Shown here in pieces: positions 33,760 through 41,676 of a stretch of 42,536 nt of DNA. Source of the stretch: Haplomitrium mnioides (taxonomy: Eukaryota; Marchantiophyta; Haplomitriopsida; Calobryales); the NCBI GenBank assembly GCA_049999725.1, contig JBNGIS010036114.1, forward strand, positions 1 through 42,536, in the 5' to 3' direction. Made by a program: the position numbers and the translations under genes. Position 1 is the stretch's first letter; every line of letters begins with the position of its first letter. The notes under the pieces are model-generated. The model did not search any database and was not told where the DNA came from. It saw only the letters and a list, made by a program, of their open reading frames with translations.

Positions 33760-34110
33760 TGAATTAATATGCTAAACTGATTTAAGCTTCTATACCAACG
33801 GTGTCCAACACCCCAAAAGAAATTTCTCACATTGTAAGGTAACTTGAATCTATCACTTTGCCCAATCAAATTGAGCGGATCGATCTTCAAGCCAAAGCAA
33901 CTCTAAAATGATGTCATATTATATAGTTGCAATAACAAATTGCATAGATTTTGCGTACTCTTTTCCAATCCTTAAAAAAAAAAGCTTTTGAAAGCAAAAT
34001 GTAGTGATATAAAATTTTCAAAACTCTCGCTATCCACCAACATTCTACAAGATTGCTTCTCAATCATACCATCAAGATGGAACAAAGTACCTCAAATTCT
34101 TGTCAAAATT
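33760..34110 (-). pseudogene. Element B protease region
   Basis: The minus strand reads MLVDSESFENFISLHFAFKS around 34010-34050. It matches the VDSGSTHNFIS-type active-site loop, but the Gly is replaced (D-S-E). Broken pieces matching the element A protease follow (LLWLEDRSAQFDWAK near 33870). Confidence 0.6.
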
Positions 34111-34149
34111 TTAATTCCATTAAAGCTTGCAAAGTTTTGAGTACATTGT

Positions 34150-34802
34150 TCGAATAGTTAAGAACGTGACTTAGCTTCTATAGCAGTAAGTAATGAGTCA
34201 TACCTCTACATCATATGCATTGCTTCTTGTAATTGAGTAGGCTCTCTCATAGTAACTTCTATTCTTGTGCGAAGCTTCAATCCCCGAACAAAGCGGTCTA
34301 GTGTTTCTTCTTCTCTTATATCCTGAATTTGCATAATTATATCATGAAAGTGTGTAACATAACTTCTCACTGTACCAAGTTGCTTCAATTCAGCTAATCG
34401 ATCTCTTGCTACTTTTGAAGCATTTACAACTCTAAATCTTGAAATTGTCGCTTCGTTGAACTTACACTAAGAAACAATAGGAGCAACAAATCCACGTTGT
34501 GCTTGTTTTATTTGATATCTCCTTCAAATCTTAGCAACTCTTTCTAATTGACTTGTCGCAAATAGAATTCGTCGAAAATCTTCTCTAATATTTGTAGCTT
34601 CAAAATATTGCTTACAATCGAACATGAAGTTATCAGATTCACTACAAACCATCCTCCCACTATATGCTTTTGGTGATGGAAATCGCTCATAACTCTCTTC
34701 TTCTCAAAAAGTTGCTCTTTCTTTCATTCTTCCTTCCAAAATGCGTGACAGATATTCAAACCATTGTTCCATTGCTTGAACCACCGCCTCTTGATTCTCC
34801 AT
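34150..34802 (-). pseudogene. Element B gag
   Basis: Starts MENQEAVVQAMEQWFEYLSR at 34802 and is soon interrupted. The clearest later piece is 34206-34388: LGTVRSYVTHFHDIIMQIQD, REEETLDRFVRGLKLRTRIE and MREPTQLQEAMHMM. It is colinear with element A gag and of the Retrotrans_gag type. Multiple stops and frameshifts. Confidence 0.75.
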
Positions 34803-34829
34803 ATAGCTCACCACCAAAAAAGAACCGTA

Positions 34830-34842
34830 GCAATGATACAAA
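34830..34842 (-). other. Primer-binding site of element B (initiator-Met type, diverged)
   Basis: Minus-strand TTTGTATCATTGC directly follows the CA end of the 5' LTR. It matches the common plant site TTGGTATCAGAGC at 10 of 13 positions, so priming by initiator tRNA-Met is the best guess. Confidence 0.55.
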
Positions 34843-35251
34843 TGTAAAAGAACTAAAGTACCAAATCCAAATGAGTAAGAACTCATAGTGAACTCTAATA
34901 TAGCTCTTCAACCAAAGGCAATTCAATGCCCAAACTAAGGCCAAAAGTGCAAACAAAAGCCAAACAACCAAAGAACCCAAATGATTCGAGAGGACTCCAG
35001 AATGTGGAGTGGAGCTAAGAAGCCCTTCTATTTATACAAGAGAAGAGGATGTCATCCCTCTTTCTTCACTTACAAGTCACTTCTAATTTCAACCCTAAAA
35101 GTGACTCTCTACTAAAAGTAACTTCAAAATCAAGTAATCTTATCTCAACCGTAAAAGTAACTCTTTACTACTTCTTTCACTCCTCTTTATTTTCTTATAA
35201 ATAGCACAACCTTATACTTGTACTATTAAACCTTATGCTTGTACTATTAAA
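34843..35251 (-). repeat. 5' LTR of element B
   Basis: Homologous to 30466-30856. It ends TTCTTTTACA. Its outer edge carries an extra direct copy of TAATAGTACAAG.ATAAGGTT (21-bp unit), so the true start is either 35230 or 35251. TATA-like CTTGTATAAATAGAAGG at about 35035. Confidence 0.8.
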
Positions 35252-35256
35252 CCTTA

Positions 35257-36090
35257 TGTGCATCAGTCTATTCTACCAAATTGGTTGAAATATTAGTAAG
35301 CCGATAATCAAATAAACGAAGACCAAAAACATTAGCAACTGTTCCAACAGAAGTACTATCATTCTTATAACAATATAATGGACCGATTTATACATAAGTA
35401 CTAATAAAAATTTCCAAAATAACAAAGAGAAAGATGCATTCTTCCAACTTCCACTCTTCTTTGAGAAAGAGCAAACAAGTTAGCCAATTTGCAAGAGGCA
35501 GATTAGCAAACAAAGAGCCTGTGAAACAAAACTAGTTTCGTCTTGAGAATTAAAACAAAAAAAAAATTGAGAAAACTAACTTAACAATGGAGTATTAGTC
35601 TAGAGCTAAAAGTTTACCAATATTATTTATAAGAGTGTTTGTGTTCAATCATTTTGCAATTTTGTCTTTTTCAAAAGGTAGGTTGCTCTTATCCAATATC
35701 AAAATTTTATAGTTATCTTGGATTTTTATTATCAGTCCACTAGATGCTTCTTCTTGTCAACAATATATTAATGAAAGGTCTTGGAAACAAAAATGACACT
35801 GTCTTACAGTCCTCACTACCAAAGAGCCAAAAGTGTTTATAATCAATTATATGTTTGTAAAAGCCAATATTGTAGTCAAATGGTTACTGTATCACACAAA
35901 TAGAAAGGGCCTATCCTTGCGAAGCACGTGTCACCATGCATAAGGTGTAAAGAGCCCTGATGTTTTTCCTGAAGTGAATTACTTAGGAGGTGTCATAAAC
36001 TGAAGTGAATTTCGTACCAATCGAGCAAAACTTTTAAATAAAACTGAGCTAATGAATATAGCTAGGATGGAACCTGTACGGAAGATGCTT
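35257..36090. other. AT-rich intergenic DNA upstream of the EG45-like gene
   Basis: No gene or element recognised up to the promoter region. Confidence 0.4.
35925..35930 (+). promoter_or_regulatory. G-box / ABRE-like core
   Basis: CACGTG in the context GCACGTGTC, about 425 bases upstream of the EG45-like start codon. In plants this core binds bZIP/bHLH factors. Function here is inferred from sequence only. Confidence 0.35.
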
Positions 36091-36097
36091 GTGGGGC

Positions 36098-36174
36098 CAG
36101 GGCAGAGTGTGTGATGGCGTCACTGGTAACTTCCATAGGACCTGCTGTAACATTTCATCTCTGACTCTGCCCTG
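36098..36174. repeat. Inverted repeat in the promoter region
   Basis: CAGGGCAGAGT (36098-36108) and ACTCTGCCCTG (36164-36174) are perfect 11-bp inverted repeats, ending 55 bases before the TATA box. Confidence 0.65.
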
Positions 36175-36228
36175 CCCATTAGACGAATCGTCTCGTTTCT
36201 CTATCCTTCATCGTGCCTTCCATGTGTG

Positions 36229-36235
36229 TATAAAT
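36229..36235 (+). promoter_or_regulatory. TATA box of the EG45-like gene
   Basis: TATAAAT, 117 bases upstream of the ATG at 36352. It leaves room for a start site near 36260 and a leader of about 90 bases. Confidence 0.6.
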
Positions 36236-36351
36236 CTCCCTTCTCACCTTTCAATTCTCTCAAGACGATCTACTATCTGCTGTGCTCTCTCTATTCCTTT
36301 CTCTGAGGTTCAATTCTCGCACTCGCTCATCTCGTGGGACTCGTCATCGAC

Positions 36352-37352
36352 ATGGCAGCATTGATGATCCAGAAGCTCTGCTGGATAGCAGCTGCAGCTG
36401 GATTTCTTCTGGGAGTGCACGTTGCTGCACAGAAAGAGCCGGACTTCGACAGCTTGCTGGCGTCTTCACTAGATCCACAAGCGCTGAAACCAGGAAGGCT
36501 TCAACTTGTTGGTCTCGCCTCATACTACACTGCTCCTTACGTTCGTAAGTTTTCCACTCATAATTCACTTCAGATTGTTTACTTGCTCTCGTGGCCCCTC
36601 TACGAAAACTTCTTGACGAAATCATGTCTTGTGTTGACTGACGAGTCAAAGGTTAGCGTTCAACTTTGCCCGATAAAGTTTGAGTACCGTCGATAGTCGT
36701 AATTGCAGTGAACTCGGTGAAAATCTGGACACAAACGATGCCACTCGATCATTGGAGTGTAAACATAAGAATTCCAAGAGATGTGGTGTATCACATTCGG
36801 ACTGTGCAGCAGTTTCAAGTCTTTGACTAACTCTACAGTTTGCATGTCAGTGAATTATGCACGCCTTGCATGTGTTCAGTGTTCTTGTAGAGAGAGTGCA
36901 GGCCCTGCATGCGTTCAGACTCCAAGTAGAGAGAGAGAGAGAGAGAGAGCGCGCGCGTTGTTAGCTGTGCTCTGAATCTGACACAATTGAAGGGGCTTTA
37001 TGCAGCAAATGCCTGCTACGGCTACGGAGGACTTCCTGCCAACTTGATGCTGGCAGCAGGCGGAGATGGCAATCCTAACATCTGGAACGGTGGAGCAAAC
37101 TGCGGGAAATCGTTTGGAATCGATTGCCATGGAGCCGGATGTTGGTCTGGAACTCACCACATCGATGTGAAAATCACTGATCACTGCCCGAACGGCTGCT
37201 CGAATCGTGCCTTCGATCTCTCACAGGAAGCTTTCAGTGCCATTGCCAACACTGATCAAGGAGTCATCACCGTCTACTACGGCCAGAATCCAAATGCAGT
37301 CTACACCCTGAATCTGACAGGATTGGAGCTGGGAATCCCCTACGCAGGCTAG
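36352..37352 (+). CDS. EG45-like domain / plant natriuretic peptide-like secreted protein
   Basis: Two exons, 36352-36544 and 37006-37352, give 179 residues. The 461-base intron has donor GTAAGT and acceptor TTTATGCAG, and the split codon C|CA (Pro) restores the family sequence ASYYTAPYVPNACYGYGG. Residues 1-26 are a signal peptide (hydrophobic core WIAAAAGFLLGV), so the product is apoplastic. After a linker (PDFDSLLASSLDPQALKPG) comes a double-psi beta-barrel like those of expansins and EG45/PNP proteins, with six Cys (ACYGY, NCGKSF, IDCHGAGCW, DHCPNGC) and the conserved Asp in ITDHCP. There is no C-terminal cellulose-binding domain, so it is not a full expansin. NLTG near the end is a possible N-glycosylation site. 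Known members act in water and ion homeostasis or defence; no enzymatic activity is shown here. The start is the first Met before the signal peptide. Intact and flanked by transposon DNA. Confidence 0.85.
36545..37005 (+). other. Intron of the EG45-like gene
   Basis: GT-AG phase-1 intron. It contains a (GA)n microsatellite at about 36929-36949 running into (GC)n. Translating through the donor gives a spurious longer frame. Confidence 0.8.
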
Positions 37353-37473
37353 AAGACTGTCTCGATAAATAATGAGGCCGATGCTGCTACTTTTTCTTTC
37401 TGCAAGGGAGAAAAGGCTGTCCTCAATGCATGCATGTACAGTACGATGAGCATCGTGTATTTAATATGAAGGC

Positions 37474-37479
37474 AATAAA
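37474..37479 (+). terminator. Poly(A) signal of the EG45-like gene
   Basis: AATAAA lies 122 bases after the stop codon, the first exact match downstream. Confidence 0.5.
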
Positions 37480-37564
37480 TCTTTGGTATTTATCTCTTCT
37501 CTGTAACTTGACCCTCAACGTGACTTTAAAGGAACAACAAAATAACTTTCTCTCTTATGGGAAA

Positions 37565-37685
37565 AACGGTTCGTTTCCACGGTTCGTTTCCACTCTTGAG
37601 AATATCATTGGGAACCGTTGCTGAGCTCAATTTGGTTCGTTTCCACTCTTGAGAAAATCATTGGGAACCGTTGGTGAGCTCAATT
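37565..37685. repeat. 53-bp direct duplication with inverted ends
   Basis: The unit starting GGTTCGTTTCCACTCTTGAG occurs at 37581 and again at 37634. A further partial GGTTCGTTTCCAC lies at 37568. The unit contains GGTTC near one end and GGGAACCGTT near the other, so each copy can also fold. Confidence 0.75.
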
Positions 37686-37704
37686 TGTCCCCGGAATGGT
37701 TGTC

Positions 37705-37798
37705 GACGTTGTCTGTTGCAACTTATATCATGATCTAGACAAAAACATTCCGAGGTTGTCTGTTGCAACTTTATATCTTGATCTAGGCAAAGGCCAAT
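37705..37798 (+). repeat. Second direct duplication, about 46-bp unit
   Basis: GTTGTCTGTTGCAACTT followed by TATATC.TGATCTAG.CAAA occurs twice (about 37709 and 37755), next to the 53-bp duplication. Confidence 0.7.
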
Positions 37799-38849
37799 AA
37801 GCAAGATAAAGCCCCGTTAAGAATGATGCCACTCCCACGCCAACTCCTCTCAGATGGAGGCCTGCATCATCAACTGCCGGAGACTCATTTGCATTCTCTT
37901 GTTGTTTTCTCTAATGGTGCAGCTTCTGAGGATACTGTTGGAAAGAATCCGACATGCACACAGGCATCACAGATATCAACCTCATCACACATTCTGTGCG
38001 AAATCTAAGTCTCGTCTCTGAAAACTAAGTCGACGGGAGGATCACACTTGTTTAATTCAAATATACGCGCAACGTTTTGAGAACACCGGTGATATCAATA
38101 CGTCAGACTCACAAGACTTCTTTGCAGCAACGTTGTCACTCATTCTTTTCTGGCACTCTCGACATTGCACATGCTTCAGCGGACTAGAGACGCTGGATTG
38201 TAGGTAACAGCCACCCTGGCACACCAATCACACCGTAGAGGGAACGTACACTATCATCCACGAGGCGCTCATGCCTCACACATTTCATGCGTCTTGATGG
38301 TGCTGAGCAAATTCGTACATTAAGACACGGGACCATTTAAACTCTACAGTGCCTGCAGGGTTTAAAGTAGCTGCCCCTTTCTTTGAAGAAACGAGGGTTC
38401 GATATAAGAAGAGTCTTAACAGGTCATTTGGAGATCCTTAGAAACGCCAAGTTTGAAACGGGGCTCGACACAGGAACAGTTGAATGTAGAGCAGCGATGG
38501 AGAGAAATTCGGGAAAGAGCCCGTGTGCAGGAGTTGCACTGGTTAAGGCGATTACTCCTCATCATCTCCCTGCCTCATGCCCCCCGCCACCTCGGCCCGC
38601 CCCTTCTGACCTCTGCTCCCCACACGGAACGCCTCGTCCCTTTGCTTATTTTTTGCTAGGAGAGGGAGAGAGAGAGCGAAAGAATGCTTGAGGCAGCTCT
38701 GTGGAAGGCTGCCAAAGAGGAATATGGGAGGGGACGGAGTGTGTTCTAAGAAGAGAAGTAACCATCCTCTCCAAGGTCACTTGGCTCAGAGTGTGAGCCT
38801 TGTGCGTTGGCGCCTGTTTCGAGTTTGAGTTGTTTGCTGAATTTGCAGC
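37799..38849. other. Intergenic / upstream region of the coiled-coil gene
   Basis: No gene recognised. The plus-strand frames at 37823-38008 and 38383-38691 have no motif. A purine-rich tract lies at about 38658-38685 and GATATAAGAAGAG at 38401. TTTGCAG immediately before the ATG at 38850 could be a 3' splice site of a leader intron. Confidence 0.35.
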
Positions 38850-39816
38850 ATGACGGATAGCGCGTCGCCTTCGTCTCCGGGTTCTCCTCCTTCCGGTGAT
38901 GAAGATGACGTCACCATCATACGCGATGTCCTATCGGTTCAGCAGTGCACCGTTGTCGGGGGCTTGGCCTGGGACAAGCTTCAGTTCCTGCTGCATTCGC
39001 TTTGCGATCGCATTGCTTCTCAGGCTTGCTCTCTTGCCCTCTTATTTTTTGTCCAAGCTCAATCCCGCAGAAATGAGAATCTTGTTAGTGTAATGGCAAG
39101 GTCGGTAACTTCTTTGGAACGGGGAGCTGAATTGTCTACTGGGGAGCCACATGAACCCGACACGTACAATCGAAATCAGGTGAAAGAGTTTCGCAGCTGG
39201 TTGCCCTCGATAGTACCCAAGACAATCCAACTCACACGCATTCATATAGCACTGTTCCGTATCCAGATGGACAACTCCGCTATTCCAAGTCCGCAGCACA
39301 TTGTCTCAGTGAAAACAACCAGGAAAAAAAGGTTATTGGACTTTTTTAAGAGCTTGGCACACACTGCAGAAGTGAATCCCGGGCATTATTAAGTATTGAT
39401 AGTCTTTGCCACTGGACAGCTAACTACACTTTTTTCAATCCGAGGCTTTGAACCGGGATTACTTTCCTACAGGCATTGCGTCTCGACAAGGCGGAGGAAC
39501 AGGGAAGCCGTCTTGCAAGCTTCAAAGAGGAGCTTGAAGAACTATGGTATGGATCCAATTTTCTACTGTTGCATCACGCTTCGGAAGTATGACGAGCTAA
39601 GCTTTTATGAAGGAGATGATATGTGCAGCACAAGGGCGAAATTCGTCTCAGCATTATCCTAATATTAGATTGCTGTGTTGCAGTAAGAATGCGATGAAAG
39701 AGGCCTATCAGGCAAAAGAGAGCGAACAGGAGCAACTGCAGAACTGGATAAAGCTCATGGAAGGGCGACTAGATGACCTGGAAAAAGGGTGCAAGCCTTA
39801 TCATTTCCGAATTTAG
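38850..39816 (+). CDS. Probable three-exon gene for a small coiled-coil protein, family not recognised
   Basis: Exon 1 starts MTDSASPSSPGSPPSGDEDD (Ser/Pro/acidic, disordered) and continues VTIIRDVLSVQQCTVVGGLA and WDKLQFLLHSLCDRIASQ. Exon 2 (39473-39546) encodes ALRLDKAEEQGSRLASFKEE then LEEL. Exon 3 (39684-39816) encodes KNAMKEAYQAKESEQEQL and NWIKLMEGRLDDLEKGC, ending FRI at TAG. The acceptors TTTCCTACAG and GTGTTGCAG, the donor GTATGG and phases 0 and 2 all fit. Exon 1 may end at 39083 (donor GTTAGT, about 146 residues) or at 39023 with a GC-AG intron (about 126 residues, giving one unbroken helix SQALRLDKAEEQ). Helical, charged and rich in Glu/Lys/Gln; probably intracellular. I cannot name it. 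The exon model is inferred, and a transcript or homologue could change it. Confidence 0.5.
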
Positions 39817-40590
39817 AGGCACAGTTCCTGCTAGGTTTTACGCCAGTGGGGGCTTTGTTAGTTAGCTATGTCTGGGATTTTGGAAACTGGACGACCAGAT
39901 AGGTGAGGTTCAAAGGGTTTTACAACTCCGTCCGTTCTGGGGAGGATGGTTCTATTCTACTCTCTCCTCATTGTACTCCTAGGATTTCACTTTTTACTCC
40001 CACCGCTGTGCGTGGTGTATTTTCAGTCCCTATGGCCTTAGGGCTCGTCGGGGACTGTAATCAAAATTCTATTCGATCCTATACCTTCTTGTTCCTCATA
40101 AAATACCACATTCTCGGACTTCGATTCAAGCCAACTTTTGAGTTGCAACCTCAAATTTCTTGCACAGGGAACCAGCACACAACAGCAGTTATTGTTTGGG
40201 CCCCTTTTTCAGCTTAGAGATGAAAATCTCAATAAAGCCATGCCTAGATATCGTTTCAAACACTATTTTGCTTTGGTATGTGTTTAAACTTGCTATTCGT
40301 GTGTTCATTCAGGTTGTACTATTTCTACTCTTCCAATAAACTGTTTGGGCTTGGAAAGGACGTTAATACAAGAAATGAAGCAATCTCTGGCCTTAGGCCT
40401 GGTTGGGGACTTAGTCAAAATTAGATTCTAAGAAAAAACCAATCAATCCAGCAGGTCTGAAACTGCTAAGTGGTTCAGCAAGCTGCAACTGGACAAGCTG
40501 ATTTGCCATCGATGCGCTTTTACAAGTCACTGATGATGATTGTCACATCATTTCCTTTTTTCCATGACACTTGTTTCACGGCAAGCAAGT
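39817..40590. other. 3' flank of the coiled-coil gene, no further gene
   Basis: Includes AATAAA at 40231-40236, a possible poly(A) signal about 415 bases past the stop. Two related segments, 40033-40075 and 40388-40430, share TGGCCTTAGG, GGGGACT and GTCAAAATT/ATCAAAATT in the same order. Confidence 0.4.
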
Positions 40591-40599
40591 GCATACCTT

Positions 40600-41000
40600 C
40601 ATCACAACCATGGAAGGTACATTTGTGGTACATTGGTTTGCTCTACCAGACCCCTCACCTTGGCAGTGTGGGCAACCATGCTATCCTCTTCCAAATCTTA
40701 AAGTCAAAAGTTTCCTCTACAAATAAGTCACAGCAAATGCTTCACCTTATTTGTTTTTCATAAGCTTGCCTGAGAGTATTCCTAACCTCACTTGCAGTAG
40801 ATTCTTACTTGGTTGAATTGCCTCTTACCCAAGCTAAGGCAGATCAGAATCTGAGCATGTCTATCTGCTTCCTTGCACTCCTCAATTTTCCCATTAGTGG
40901 CAACAGTGCAACAGGGCTTAAGAAATGCACCACTCACATATTTTCACAATTCTTTTCGTTCAAGGATCAGCTGCATCTTTGCCTTCTAGTCCAGGAAGTC
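40600..41000 (-). pseudogene. Ty1/copia gag relic
   Basis: Minus-strand fragments in shifting frames match the UBN2-type gag of plant copia elements in the right order: EADRHAQILICLSLGKRQFN, then TASEVRNTLRQAYEKQ, then LTYL (stop) RKLLTLR, then EEDSMVAHTAKVRGLVEQTN. They end near 40600. Stops and frameshifts are present. It follows the LTR at 41667 on the same strand. Confidence 0.6.
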
Positions 41001-41249
41001 AGATCCTTCTCAAAAGAATACAGAAGAGCTGGCAATACCCCAGTCCTACATGGTTGGTGGGACCATATCAGGAAACAGAGTGTAATGTACCTGCCCAGAG
41101 GAATGACAGAAATGACAGCAAAAGTAATGTATGTGAGGAATTGCTGTGGTAGCTACCAAAACCTTGCCCTCCTTCAAAGTAGTACATCTTGGTAAGGTTT
41201 CCTTCTCTGGCACAGTCCCCTAGTCACACCTGAATGGCCTTCCCAGCTC
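41001..41249. other. Leader / N-terminal gag area, not resolved
   Basis: Non-coding as it stands. Expected to hold the primer site and gag start of the copia copy, but no clear primer site was found. Confidence 0.3.
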
Positions 41250-41363
41250 CAGTGGTAAAGAACAACATCCCTTTGCAGTGGTACCCTTTATTGCTTCTTT
41301 AAGCAGCCAGGTTACACAGCAAAAATACAATGGAGAAGTGTCTAACCTTGAGGATGGAGAGCG

Positions 41364-41412
<49 letters not shown>

Positions 41413-41422
41413 NNNNNNNNNN

Positions 41423-41471
<49 letters not shown>

Positions 41472-41667
41472 GAGCTAGGAGCCCTGATGCTCCACCTATA
41501 CCCCTTCTCACCTACCAGGTAGCTGAACAGTTAGTAATTGAGTTTAGCAAACCCTACCTAAACTCAATAGAAAACCTAACTAAACCCCCTAACTAAATCC
41601 AACACATTAGGGCTAGTAGTATGTACAGTCCAGCCCTGTAAATGTGAGTATACATCAATTTCCAACA
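41250..41667 (-). repeat. Ty1/copia LTR (far end approximate)
   Basis: On the minus strand, GAGTGGGAA (polypurine tract, 41668-41676) is followed by TGTTGGAAATTGATG, the LTR start, directly after the pol tail. A (TA)n tract occupies the U3/TATA area, and AATAAAGGG near 41290 may be the poly(A) signal. The CA end cannot be fixed. Confidence 0.55.
41366..41469. repeat. (TA)n microsatellite with assembly gap
   Basis: Almost pure TA dinucleotides on both sides of ten N at 41413-41422. True length unknown. Confidence 0.95.
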
Positions 41668-41676
41668 TTCCCACTC

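Larger units (their letters stand above)
30466..35251 (-). mobile_element. Element B: full-length Ty3/gypsy chromovirus, dead
   Basis: About 4.8 kb on the minus strand, bounded by two similar LTRs and flanked by CCTTA on both sides (30461-30465 and 35252-35256), which fits a 5-bp target-site duplication. Internal order on the minus strand is primer site, gag, protease, RT, RNase H, integrase, chromodomain. All coding parts carry stops or frameshifts. Same family as element A, which lies in the opposite orientation 0.85 kb away. Confidence 0.85.

Noticed and set aside
36334-36696. Longer frame through the EG45-like exon 1 beginning upstream of the ATG
   Set aside because: It starts at a non-ATG codon and reads through the GTAAGT donor into the intron. 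The spliced model restores the domain.
38383-38691. 102-codon plus-strand frame upstream of the coiled-coil gene
   Set aside because: Low-complexity Pro- and Glu-rich tail from purine/pyrimidine runs; more likely leader or intergenic DNA.
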